This document shows positions 10,369-21,490 of a DNA stretch of 64,000 nucleotides, piece after piece (position 1 is the first letter of the stretch; every line of letters starts with the position of its first letter). The stretch comes from Nicotiana tabacum (Eukaryota; Streptophyta; Magnoliopsida; Solanales; Solanaceae): contig NC_134102.1 of the NCBI RefSeq assembly GCF_000715075.1, positions 50,291,348-50,355,347 of the forward strand, written 5' to 3'. The notes below the pieces were generated by a model. That model did no database searches, had not been told where the DNA came from, and saw only the letters and a program-made list of their open reading frames with translations. The translations under genes were made by a program, and so were the position numbers.

Positions 10369-12788
10369 TACTTAGATCATGTGTGTACTAAGATGTGTAA
10401 GCCTTTTGATAAGGAGCCTTATGTCAGGAATATCTATCCACCCCTATGGTGAAAGGCAATGAGAGATTCAGAAGATAGATATAAGTTTCAACAAGTAAAA
10501 GAAGCAAGATGAAAAAGGGTATGAGGTACCCAACTAGTGAAGATTATCATTATTTACCATTCAGAAAAGGAGATATAAGCATTTTGAGGTGCCTTCAAAA
10601 GTAGCAGAGGTATGTACAATCAGTATGTACAATCGGCCACACCCATCTCAGTTATGCCCTGTGGAAGCTAACAGATATGGTTTAAGAGAAGGACGAGATA
10701 TCAAGATCTGGCTAGGGTTAGAGTAACCCAAAGTGGTAAATAGATTGTTTGTGTTAGTTGACATTTTTGAAGGATATTACAAAGGTGCTAATAGATCTTC
10801 TTTTGAAGCACCCAGATGGTGCACTCTCGAATGTTTACAATTAGATGTGAATATTAGCATGAAAAAAAAATCAAAAGATAGGCACTGGAAGCCTTGAAAG
10901 GATAAATATTATCTTAGGGTGGCTCCCGTTCCTAGTGGAGAGAGAATGTTAAGCAACCCGAAGAGCCGCTGGATGGAGTAAAGGGGAGCTAAAAGCAAAA
11001 GAATGTCTTGTTCGAGTTTTCATAATAAAGTGATAGACATAAATGTTAGCGGGAAATAAGAAGAGAGTTAATGAAGCATTATGAGTAAGATGTGATACAT
11101 GGATGATAACGGTAGATCAAAAAGATGACAGTATTACAGAGTCTATAGTCAAGTGAAGGAAAGGACGAGAGGTGACAGGCCTTGAGATAACAAAAGAGTA
11201 TAGGCCATAAAGTCATATCCTCATTTCGAGAAATAAGTTTGTGACTCCAACGCGACTACCGGAAGGAAAAGTTAGACCCCAGAACAATAGAAAACAGTAT
11301 GGATTGGTGAACAAGATAAACTAAACATAAACTAGGGACTGAGTGATTGGATAATAGTCAGCATCATGAGAATTTCAGATTTCGTTCCGGCGATAATAGA
11401 ATGGACAACAGAAGAAGATTCATGAGAAATGCAGAGAATGGTCATTCAGGAAGATGCCTCCCTAAAGCAAGCAATGTGAGCAAAGTTAAGCTTAAGGGAC
11501 TGCATGTGCCAGCTGCACTAAGTGTCACCATCGCGAGTAAGGAGTTTTGTTATCCTTGGTACAGAAGGATTACCGCAAGGCGAGTAAGGGTCATCGATGA
11601 TGTGAAGGACGCCAAAGACGAAGAGGTAAAACATTTATAAGTAGGTCATCGTAGCACTAAATCTTAGTACTCCCCTAAAAGGGGGAATATGGTGTTATGT
11701 GGCATTAAGTCAGAATTAAGTGGCTCTAGTAACGATGGAATAATAAAGGAAGAATGCGATAAGAATGAGAAAGGGATAAAATTGTACTTATTCAAATCCT
11801 ACAGATATAATACGATTCCAGAACATTATGCAAACACGACGTCAAGGAAAAGAAGTAAGGATTCCTGTCCGGGATGTTATTGATAGATAAGGAGCCAGTG
11901 CGAGATGTAAGTTAAGACAAAGAAAATAACCCAAGAAAGATTACGTGGAACATTGATATGAGAATGGGCAACGAGTAGTTAGTAGTTGATTCAGGAAGAG
12001 CCTAGTTATGGCTAGTCAAGAGGATACAAACAAATCAGCAGATCGTGCAAGATAAACATAGTAAAACCCAATATAGTGAATTCAGTCTCACAATAATGTC
12101 ATTATAATACTTGAGAAATATTCAGATAGGAGTTGGGGCAGTTAAAGGTACCGTATGAATGTTATGGGAATAGAAGAGAGTGCCACTGGGAAGACAGTCA
12201 AAATATCAGTTCAGAAGCAACCTTACAAGCATAAGGGCGTGGAGGTAAGTAACTACAGATAATTATAGGCAAGGAAGGAAAACAAAAGGTCTGTCGAGTA
12301 TACGATGTAATAAGCTCGCAGCTTTACAAGAGTCAGAGGGTCCTCCCTAAGTACTAAAATGAAAGACTGGCTGAGGGAATAAAAAAGAAGGCTTCAGCCT
12401 AAGCACAGTGACCTGAAGAGGAAATGGTCTTGTAACAACAGTCTCACAACAACATTGTATGTACTCCATGAGAAAGTGGCACCTACTATGGCTAAGAAAC
12501 GGGAAGAAAAATCAGGGAAGAGTCGCATAGGCGCACATACAAGGAAAAAGTGGTACAAGATGCATATTAGAAGGTAGCAACAGTTACGAGATTGGAAGAA
12601 TTCCGACCACAAGTCGTAGTGTGAGAAAGAGGCCTAAAGGGAGGAATGCCCTGGCCTTTGGATTTATTCGCAGAATAGTTGCCTAGATGGGAAAGAGAGA
12701 ATACTAAAGTATTCGGATGACATAGGTTATGAAAATGATAAGTGCATCAGTCAACATTCGAGGACGAATGTTCCAAAGGAGGAAATGA
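10369..12788 (+). mobile_element. Internal remnant of non-autonomous element G
   Basis: A purine-rich stretch of 2.4 kb with no frame above 97 codons and no recognisable retroelement domain. It ends in the perfect inverted repeat CATTCG-AGGA-CGAATG (12755-12770) and a polypurine tract (12775-12788) before the 3' LTR. The shared end signature links G to element 0, A and C, although the LTR families differ. Confidence 0.7.
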
Positions 12789-14611
12789 TGTTACGCCTCG
12801 CATTATTACGTCGATGTTGCGCTGTGCAGTAATTTATTATGATGATGTTACACTCTGCAGTAATTTATTACGACAATGTTACGCTCTGCAGTATTTTATT
12901 ACGACGATGTTACACCCTGTAGTATTGTACGTCGAAGTTGTCATTTTGAGATAAAATACGGTCCGAGCTAAAATACCTGGTATTTATGGACTAGTGTCAT
13001 ACAAGGTAATACATGACCATGCTAGTAAGGTGTACAAGGTATGTTAAAAGTGAATAGTATTTCAAGTAAGTTGAGATAATTTTTAATTATTGGATAATGG
13101 GATATTACCTAATTAATTAGGGAATTATATGGGTAATTGGTTAATTATTGCATAGTGGGAGATTATTAATTTAATCAAGGGATTAGTGGTTGATTAATAA
13201 TGATTTTGGATAAAGTTTGAACCCCATTAACGTGGAAGCCAAAGACTTTATATAAATTTGACTCTTGAATTCACATGAAATGTGGCAAAACTTGGGAAAT
13301 GTTTTGGCCAACTAAGCCACAAGTGGGGCCCACCCCCACTTAGTAAAAGACTTCACAAAAATCAAGAAAATTATCTTGAATCAGAACACAAAGGATTCCA
13401 ATGCTAGCAACATTAATTTACTTTCTAAATAGCAACGTTGTTTCTAAGTTCTTAAGGAAAGGTTACGGCCAAGATTTTCTTTGCATAGAAACGTGATTGC
13501 TTCGATCTTTTCACATGACTTGTTTCGTGTTTTGTCGCAATTAACGAGTGTTAGAGGATTGTCAAGAGAATCGACTCAGGTATGTTAAGGCTATCCCTTC
13601 TTTCATTTTGGCATGATCTATACGAAACGATCAAATGCACAATTTTCATAAATGACTCTATTCATAGAAATATTAGGAGTTTCTATATTCTTGATTCCCC
13701 ATGTGAATTATTATTATATCTTCTGTTCATGGGTCTCAGAAAAATACATATTTGATAAAATTTATCCGACATGCATATTATTTTTATGACATTCCGAGAA
13801 AATCTTATTAATGTATTTCTTATGCATTTCATGCATTTATACATGTACATTGACGCATGACCAGATGGCGTTATATACGCGTATATTATATGTATATGGG
13901 ATATGGGAAAAAGTTACAGCGTTATATACGCACCACCACCTGATCAGCTGGTATACGTTGATAATTTGCACATTGTGGCCAAAATGGTATAATGGGATGC
14001 CCTCAGAGGTCTGATGATGTTATGAACACATATACCTATGCATGGTATGACATTTATAAGCAAATGCATGACATTATAAAAATGAAATGATTCATAGAGC
14101 TATGCAGACGTACATGTCGAGTCCTTTACTCCATGTTTCTCTCATGTCTATTATTTAGTAATTTTCACTCCTTACATGCTTGGTACATTATTTGTATTGA
14201 CGTCCCTTTTGCCTGGGGACGCTGCGTTTCATGCCCGCAGGTCCTGATAGATAGGTTGAGAGTCCTCCAAGTAGGCTATCAGCTTAGCGAAAGGTGTTGG
14301 TGCGCTCCATTTGCTCCAGAGTTGCTAATGTGGTCAGTATGATTAGGGCATGTACTGATTAGTATGGCGGGGCCCTGTCCCAACTTTTATGACATTTATG
14401 CACTCTTAGAGACTTGTAAACATATGTCGTGTACGTGAAAGATTGTATGGCCTTGTCGGCCTACGTTTTGAGTTTATAAATTATCATGTTGGCCTATTAG
14501 GCACGTATGTCATGTGTATATGATGATGTAATAAGAAAGATACGTTACGTTGGTACTCGGTTGAGTAAGGTACCGGGAGCTCATCGTGGCCCATCGGTTT
14601 GGGTTGTGACA
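12789..14611 (+). mobile_element. 3' LTR of element G
   Basis: Starts TGTTACGCCTCGCATTATTA and ends GGTTTGGGTTGTGACA; 1823 bp. The 3' half (from caggtatgttaaggctatcc at about 13577) is shared with LTR F (23299-24433) and, inverted, with the solo LTR at 50929-53000. It carries the gacgtcccttttgcctgggg and acgctgcgtttcatgcccgc boxes near 14200-14240. The pentamer attat at 14612-14616 is the probable right TSD. Confidence 0.85.
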
Positions 14612-14937
14612 ATTATCATGTTGTTATGCCTTGTCCATTAGCCAAATAAGTGTCTTACATTGTAAGACTTTTATGTTTGTTGTGCTTGTTTTATGCCACT
14701 TATACTATGTAATTCAATAAGGGTTGTACATGTACTAGCTTTCCATCTCCTATAAATAGGAGCCTTTGTAGTAGTTGGAAATCATCTTATGTCCAACTCA
14801 TCTTAGATCCAATCTAGTTCTCTTGTAAAAACTCTTGTGTAATAAAATGTCTTCTTCTAGCTAAGTCTCTTATAGTTTCTTCCTCAAAATATAGGGATAT
14901 GATTGGTTTATATTTGAGTGTAGAGTCTCAAAATACT

Positions 14938-15036
14938 TTAGTAGTTGAAGAAAATTTCTCTAGTAGTTTAGGAAGATTGCTCTATTAGTTGAGGAAGATT
15001 ACTTAACTAGTTGAGAAAGATTGTTATAGTAGTTGT
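14938..15036 (+). repeat. Degenerate 24-34 bp tandem repeats
   Basis: About four units of the type tagtagttgaggaagattgct, with interunit spacing between 24 and 34 bp. Confidence 0.6.
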
Positions 15037-15157
15037 TGCATTAGGAGTGCAAGACTTTTTCGAGTTCGCTGTTGACGGCCTAGTTGTGGCGAGAGATGCC
15101 TTTTGTGAGCCTCCAGCACCCCCTTGTAGGAAGACTTTTGTGCGAATAATTCAACCG

Positions 15158-15230
15158 CTGCTAAGGTGATCCAATCTCTACTAAGGTAATCCAATCTCTA
15201 CGAAGGTAATCTGATCTCTACTCTTGTAAT
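15158..15230 (+). repeat. 20-bp tandem repeat, about 3.5 units
   Basis: Units ctaaggtgatccaatctcta, ctaaggtaatccaatctcta and cgaaggtaatctgatctcta are followed by a partial unit ctcttgtaat. The near-identity of the units suggests recent expansion or constraint. Confidence 0.85.
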
Positions 15231-15287
15231 TTAGCTATCTCTACGATTCCCAGTGCTACACATACCCCCTTTGGTTGGCTAGCATCA

Positions 15288-16629
15288 AACAACCAGCACT
15301 GCATTTGATGCAGCTGCTTCTCATCCTTCAACTCCATTATCTTTATCTCCACCTCCACCAACACCAGCAAATGCTACATCATTTTCATCTTCGTCTACTC
15401 TTCCACCAGCAGTTGATACACCATCTCCATCGGTCGCACCTGACCATGAAGAAGGTGTTCCTCTTCCACAGTCCCCAGTTCATGGGAACTTGGGGCACAA
15501 TTATGCTGCTCCTTCTGAAGATCCACAAAGGAAGAGGAACATTACTCTTTCGGTCTCTACCGGGTGCAAACTGCTATCACGTCTGGTAGAGCTTGCTAAT
15601 TAAGCCTTTGGCTTTAGAAAAAGATTGGGAAATGATTCAGACACTTTCGAGCGCGTGTTTGTTGAACAATGTTATGCATAATGCCGCGGCGGTACGTTCC
15701 TTCTTTTTATGTTATTTCTTCTACTTTTGAACTAATGTATTCTAAGTTTTTCCTCTTCTTATTTAATAGGCCAACTTTCTTGCCTATATGGGCCTTAAAA
15801 GGTTGATTTGTGAGAAGGAAGAACTTACTTCTGAACGAGATCAACTTTTGGCGGAACATGACCAGACTATTCTTTGCCTCTCGGAACTGGAAACTAGAGC
15901 TACTGAGGCCGATGTTTTAGAGGCTCATTTGCAGCAAAGCGAGGAAGAAGTGGTAACCCTCAGCTAAGAAATTGGGCCGCTGAGGGTTAATTTTTATGAG
16001 GCCAAGGCCAAATGGACAAAATTCCAAAATGCCTTCTTACTGCAACCGGTCGTGAGGCTGCCTCCACTGCAAGAGTGATTAACTTGGAGGCAGCCTTGAA
16101 CTCCAAAAGTGAAGAGCTTGTTGTTGTGGAGGTGAAATATGCCCAGCTAGAAGGGATGTATAGGAAAACTATCGATCATAATAGGCTCTTTAGTTCAACT
16201 GTCTGCAAGCTTGACGTCAGCCTCAAATCTGCCAGATCCGCTCGGGAAAACCTTTTCGCTGAGGTTATTCAACTAAAAGAAGAACGTGAGCGCCGAGCGG
16301 CTTCCCTCATTATTGAAAAAACTTATTCCATGTATAGCATGAGGCGAAAAACCTTGGAAGGGGCAAAAGCTAGTATCATTGATGTTAATGCCAAAATTGC
16401 TATGGCCCGAGAGCATGAGTTGGCTGCAAAAAATAGACTCCCGGCGTAGTCTGATGCTCCAGGTTCTTCTGATTCTGGTTCCGAGATTTTAGAAACTAAA
16501 GAAGGATCGGTAGGCGATGAGGCCGAAGACCTAACTGGGGAAAGCATTGAGCCATCGGCGGAACCACCTACTCTTCCCGGCAATGCGGATACTTATCTTC
16601 CTCCTGGTTCCAGAGGCGCTGCAGTTTAG
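15288..16629 (+). pseudogene. Antisense ORF (aORF) of Tat element D, 5'-truncated
   Basis: This lies on the strand opposite to gag-pol of D and encodes the C-terminal half of the antisense ORF known from Tat-lineage elements. First comes a low-complexity Pro/Ser/Thr segment (about 15288-15500), then a conserved region around 15600-15690. An intron 15692-15769 (GTACGT...AATAG, 78 bp) follows, then a Glu/Lys/Leu-rich coiled-coil region (15770-16446) and an acidic Ser/Glu tail ending at a TAG near 16627. The intron lies at the same position relative to the coiled coil as intron 3 in the aORF of E. Defects are a TAA at 15595-15603, a TAA near 15964 and a TAG at 16447-16449. The N-terminal exons present in E are missing. 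An AATAAA signal follows at 16679-16684. The function is unknown. Confidence 0.75.
15692..15769 (+). other. Intron in aORF of element D
   Basis: Donor GTACGT at 15692 and acceptor TTTAATAG ending at 15769, with a T-rich stretch before the acceptor. Coding similarity to the aORF of E resumes exactly after it. Confidence 0.7.
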
Positions 16630-17874
16630 CTTTTTCATTTCCCATTTTCCGCTTGTAACGTTTTGGCCCGTTCTTGTAAATAAAGACATATTTTCTTTTT
16701 CTTTTTACAAGTGTCGTTTGAGTCTTACTTTCGTTTGAATATCCATGCAAGCCTTTAACATTTTCATTTGCTCAAGTATTCTGCGCATGTTGTTCAATTC
16801 ACGCTTTACTATGTGTAGTCTCAGATGCCCTTTTTTCGAAGCATTTTGGTTCCGAGTATTATCCCTTTTATGTGAGGGTTTTTATGAATATTTGTGCAAG
16901 TTTCCCTTTTACATGAGGGTTTCTATGAATATTTACACAAGTTTCCTTTTACATGGGGGGTTTCTATGAATATTTGCACAAGTTTGCTTTTTGCGTCCTT
17001 TTCCTATGCGGCTTCGGGTGTATTTATCCCCGATGGCATTTTGGATTCCGGACATTGATTCTTCCGGAACCAACCCTTTAACGTGAGGGTTTTTATAAGA
17101 GAGGGCCCTCTTATGTTTATGGAGAGGACGTCTTATGTTCATTACGACACTAACATTTGAAGTACTTGTTAAACTTTCAAATGACAAAGTTAGCTCATCA
17201 TTCAGATAAGAAACAAGTTAAAAGCAAAAGGATTTCATTTTATTCCTTCTATTGTCAGAAATTACATAAGCATTTTGCTATGCAGAAAAGAAATTGCCAT
17301 TACTTGTGGTTATCTTGTATAACTTATTTCTACGGGGCTGGCTGCGCAGTCCCTGGTCCCGATGATGCATTTTGTTTCCGGATTTTTGTTCTCGGTTGAT
17401 GTGGCAATCATTGTTGCCATATCCTCATATCATTCTCCCCTAGTGTTTGAATGCGAATAATGCGAATTGGAATAGTGGAAGTCTTGTATCTTCGAAGGTC
17501 CCACCAATGAATTGCTAGGTAATCCTTCACTCGGTAACATATCTTGTTTCCCCTTAGGAATCCATGCTATCGAGCAAAAGAATACCTAACAGCCCTCTGG
17601 CAGTTTGTGCCCGTGAACGGTCGGGTAACCTCTGTTTGGTAGCTAACTTAACTTCCCGGTGGGAATTTGCTATCGAACCAAAGATTATCTAATCATCCCC
17701 GAGTGGAAGCTTGTTCATTTGCCTTGCTATCAAAGGTCTTATTGCTACTGTCTTCGTAGTATGCTTTCCGTAGCTGCCTCATTAAAAACCTTGCCAGAAA
17801 AAACCAACTGGGACAAAAACTGAACGAATGGAAAAAGAGTGCAGCACAAACTTTCTTTTTGAGTATTGTTCATG
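16630..17874. mobile_element. Non-coding spacer of element D between aORF and pol
   Basis: No ORF supported. It holds the aORF polyadenylation-like signal near 16679, a 41-bp tandem repeat (16863-16985) and, at 17776-17845, a block shared with the same place in element E. The equivalent spacer in E is 46600-48009. Confidence 0.7.
16863..16985 (+). repeat. 41-bp tandem repeat, 3 units
   Basis: Units at 16863-16903, 16904-16944 and 16945-16985. Each has the word gagggtttctatgaatattt and ends in caagttt, with a few mismatches between units. Confidence 0.85.
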
Positions 17875-19086
17875 AGCAATAACATCTTTTGAGGTGTGCC
17901 ACATTCCAGTTGCTGGGCAACTTGTGTCCATTGTGGTTCTCCAACTCGTATGAACCATTCCCAGTGACAGCTAAATTCCGGTAAGGGCCTTCCCACGTTG
18001 GACCTAGCTTTCCCGTGTTGAGCTCTCGGGTATTTTGTATTACTTTTCTTAGTTACAAGCCTCCTACTTTGAAAAAATGGAAGTTGGCTCTCCAGTTGTA
18101 ATATAGCTCCATCCTCTGCTTTCGAGCTGCCATTCTTACATACGCCAAGTCCCTGCGTCCCTCGAGCAGTTCCAAGTTGATTAGCATTGCTTCGTTGTTT
18201 GATTCTTTGTTTGTCTGAGAATATCTCAAAGTGGATTTTCCCACTTCAACTGGGATTAGGTGTTCAGCACCGTACATGAGGGAAAAGGAGTTTCTCCTGT
18301 ACTTGATTTGGTCGTTGTTTGGTAGGCCCATAGGATTCCGCAAAGAACTCCCGATGATTCCTTTTGCTGCTACCAACCTTTTCTTGAGGTTTTGAATGAT
18401 CACTTTATTTGTTGACTCCGCTTGACCGTTTACGCTCGGATGATAAGGTGAGGACGTGATTCTCTTTATTTTCAGGTCTTCAAAGAACTTTGTAACTTTA
18501 TAAACTATGGCCCATTGTCACATGCTATCTCTTTTGGTATTCCGAACCTGCAAATTATATTTTCCCATAGGAAATTGACCACTTCCCATTCTTTGATTTT
18601 CTGATAAGACCATGCTTCCACCCATTTAGAAAAATAATCAATCAAAATTAAAAGAAACCTTACCTTTTCGGGAGTCGGTGGCAGCGGTCCAACGATGTCC
18701 ATCCCCCACTTCATGAATGGACATGGGGATAGAACCGAATGTAAGGGTTCTGCCGGTTGATGTACTAGTGATGCGTAACATTGGCACATATCACATTTTC
18801 GTATGAAATCTTTGGCGTCTTGTTCCATGCGAGGCCAGTAATATCCTGCCCGTACCAATTTCAGCACCGAAGACTCTGCGCCTAAGTGATTGCCGCATAT
18901 CCCTTCGTGGATTTCTCTCATGACATAGTCAGCTTTTGTCACTCCTAAACACCGGGCCAGCGGGCCTTGGAAAGATTTTCTATACAATTGGCCTTTCCTG
19001 AAGCTATACCATGTAGCTTTGGTGCGTAACACCCGTGATGATTTGGGATCGTCGAGAAACTTTCCGTGCTCGAGGTAGTTGTTCAT
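17875..19086 (-). pseudogene. Integrase of Tat element D
   Basis: Minus-strand pol C-terminus that would join element cDNA to chromosomal DNA. From 19086 downward it shows an N-terminal zinc-binding part (REIHEGICGNHLG, then CDMCQ), a catalytic core with first Asp in WGMDIVGPLP, second Asp in ACDNGP, and Glu in NGQAEST (about 18430), and a C-terminal part with GKLGPTWEGPYR (about 17990) and LPSNWNVAHLKRC near the end. The frame breaks at 18505, right after CDNGP, by a frameshift; coding similarity resumes one frame over and continues through 18053-18403. There is no chromodomain, as expected for the Tat lineage. All three DDE residues are recognisable, but the frameshift inactivates the copy. 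Confidence 0.88.
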
Positions 19087-19101
19087 TTCATTCTTCCAAT
19101 C

Positions 19102-19626
19102 CTAAACCAGACTAGCCGAATTCACCTCGTAGTAACCATCCGTATCAAGGACTGAGCTCATCAGTTGTACCACCGTTCCGGACTCCGATCCTTTTATTTT
19201 CGTCGATGAACCTATGTTTGCTAATGCATCCACTTCTGCATTATCCTCTCTTGAGAAATGAGTTATTGACCACTCACAGAGTCGTGCCAAAAGAGCCTGG
19301 ACCTTAACCACGTATTGTTGCATACGTTCTTCTTTGGTATCAAAGATCCCGTAGCCCTGATTTACCACCAGCTGCGAGTCGTATTTGATTTTGATAACCT
19401 CGGAATCAAGTCCCCGGGCTAATTCGAGCCCTTCAATCAAAGCTTTATATTCTGCTTCATTGTTAGTTAAAAGAATTATTTTGATAGCTTGCCTTAAGGT
19501 TTCCCCCGAAGGCGTGATTAAAACCATTCCGAGCACGGACCCTTTTACGTTCGAGGCTCCATCCATAAATAAGGTCCAAACCCCTGATGTCGATTCTGAC
19601 ACCATGACTGCCTCCTTGGTCGCCAA
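19102..19626 (-). pseudogene. Second (archaeal-type) RNase H of Tat element D
   Basis: A 174-codon open frame. The RNase H acidic residues are visible in order: Asp in WTLFMDGAS, Glu in NNEAEYKAL, Asp in IKYDSQLVV and Asp in NAEVDALAN. It lies between the RT/RNase H region and integrase. The position and motif set match the extra RNase H domain reported for Tat-lineage plant elements. It is well preserved for so damaged an element, with no internal stop. Confidence 0.85.
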
Positions 19627-19701
19627 AGGTAGCAGTCATCGACTAAATTCGGCCATAAAGTCAGCCAAGACTTGTGACTTAATTGCAGCCCTTGATTTAT
19701 A

Positions 19702-19965
19702 TTATATGTCGAATTCACTTATTTCGACGACCCATTTGGCCAATCTTCCCGAGAGTTCGGGTTTATGAAGGATGTTCCCCAAGGGGAAAGTAGTCACCAC
19801 AGCTATTGGGTAGCATTGGAAATAGGGCCTCAGCTTTCGAGCGATGACTACGAGAGTTAAGGCCAGTTTTTCCAAATGTGGGTAGTGAGTTTTTGCTCCC
19901 GTTAAAATTTTTCTAATGTAATAAATAGGAAACTGCGTACCTTCATCCTCCTGGACTAAAACCAC
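19702..19965 (-). pseudogene. RNase H/connection region following RT, element D
   Basis: An 87-codon frame with the IYYIRKILTGAKTHYPHLEK and ILHKPELSGRLAKW motifs typical of the RNase H-like region after gypsy RT. It continues the pol reading of the RT at 19972-21073 after a stop near 19969. Confidence 0.8.
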
Positions 19966-19971
19966 ACTTAC

Positions 19972-21073
19972 CTAAACTTCTGAAACCGCGAGGTAGACTA
20001 GCAATGTTTCGCCTTCTTTCGGTTTTGAGAGCAATGGAGGGCTTGATAAGTATTTCTTAAGGTCCCTCAAAGCATGCTGGCACTCCGGCGTCCATTCGAA
20101 ATTGTTCTTCTTTTTGAGCAATGTAAAGAAGCGATGACATTTTTTCGATGACCGGGGAATGAACCTTCTCAAAGCTTCTAACCTTCTTGTGAGTCTTTGG
20201 ACTTCCTTCACGTTTGATAATTGATCCGGGATATCGTCTATGGCCTTGATTTTGTCGGGGTTTACTTCAATTCCCCTTTATGAGACCAGAAACCCCATGA
20301 ACTTACCGGAGCTGTCCCCGAACTCACATTTCTCGGTGTTAAGTTTCATGTTATGCTTCCTCAGGATATCAAATGTTTTTTGCAAATGCTTAAGGTGGTC
20401 ACATGCATTCAAAAACATAATGAGCATATCATCTATAAAAACTTACATGGTTTTTACTATTTTCTTTTCAAACATCTTATTTACGAGCCGTTGATAAGTG
20501 GCTCCGATGTTTTTCAACCTGAAAGGTATTACATTGTAACAATATGTACCAAAATTTGTTATAAATGAAGTCTTTTCCTGACCTTCCGGGTTCATCTTAA
20601 TTTGGTTGTACCGGGAATAAGCATCAAGGAAACTCATCAGTTCGTACCCAGCCGTGGCATCAATCATTTGATTGATATTTGGCAGTGGAAATGAATCTTT
20701 CGGGCAGGCCTTATTAAGATCTTTATAGTCTACACACATACGAAATTTGTTGTTCTTTTTAGGAACTACTAATACATTGGCTAGCCAGTCTGGATATATT
20801 ACCTCTATGACACAAGCGGGTTACCTCTTCTTTGACAAATTTATTCCAGGCCTCGGCAATAGGGTGCTTCTTCTACCATATCGGTGGTACGTTGGGATCC
20901 AAACTCAGCTTATGCATGGCTATTTCTGTCGGGATACCTGTCATATCCTCGTGTGACCATGCAAAACAATCAACGTTAATTTTAAGGAATTCAATAAAAC
21001 CAGAACTGAGTTCGGGATGCATTCCTGTCCCCAAGTGAAATTTTCTTTCTAAGAATTCTTCAAACAATGCCAC
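19972..21073 (-). pseudogene. Reverse transcriptase of Tat element D
   Basis: Copied element RNA into DNA when functional. From the N-terminus: a linker with DCFAWSHEDMTGIP (21073-20873); palm motifs RMCVDYKDLNKACPKDSFPL region (first residues at 20739), SFLDAYSRYNQI, and TSFITNFGTYCYNVIPF; then the catalytic F-I-D-D-M at about 20426-20440; then LKKKNNFEWTPECQ at the end. A nonsense codon (TAA at 20443-20445) stands three codons before FIDD, where element E has GAA. Another stop splits the thumb region near 20280. The catalytic first residue is Phe (FIDD), as against YIDD in E. The copy is inactive. Confidence 0.88.
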
Positions 21074-21217
21074 TTGCTCTAGTTCCTCTGCCGTGGATTT
21101 CGTTGCGTCCGTTTCTTCCGGAACTTAGAAATATCTCGGCACTTGATATTGTTCTGATGATTTTGCCCCTGTAATAACCTTTTCTAACTCGGGAGTAGGT
21201 GCTGGTTCCTGTAATTG

Positions 21218-21490
21218 CTATGTCGTGCGCTCCTTCCTTTTGCTACTGGAAACTGAGATTACATTCATCTCCCTCACTGCCGGTTGGTCACCTCTTATCT
21301 GCTTGATTCCTTCAGGCATCAGAAACTTCAGCAGTTGGTGATACGTCAAAGGTACAACTTTCATATCGTGTAACCATAGCCTTCCTAAGATGATGTTGTA
21401 TCCCATATCACCATCCACTACTTCGAAGAGAGTTGTTATCATTACTCCTTCAGCATTCATGAGCATCAAGATCTCTCCCCGGGTCGTCAC
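21218..21490 (-). pseudogene. Protease C-terminal part and linker, element D
   Basis: Encodes the continuation of the aspartic protease region (GDMGYNIILGRLWLHDMKVV, then PLTYHQLLKF), matching the GDMRYNVLFGRPWIHNM segment of E. LTR F separates it from its N-terminal half at 24439-24675 by insertion at 21490. A second, duplicated copy lies at 21921-22133. Confidence 0.8.

Larger units (their letters stand above)
14612..15287 (+). other. Promoter-like non-coding region, possible pararetrovirus leader
   Basis: Continues the spacer interrupted by G. A TATA-like motif ctataaatagg lies at about 14751-14761, and an AATAAA-type signal (gtaataaaatg) about 90 bp further on, as in the terminally redundant promoter of a pararetrovirus or in an LTR. 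Two short tandem arrays follow (14938-15036 and 15158-15230). No tRNA-Met primer-binding site (tggtatcagagc) is present here, which weakens the pararetrovirus reading. The junction to element D lies at about 15270-15290. Confidence 0.35.
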
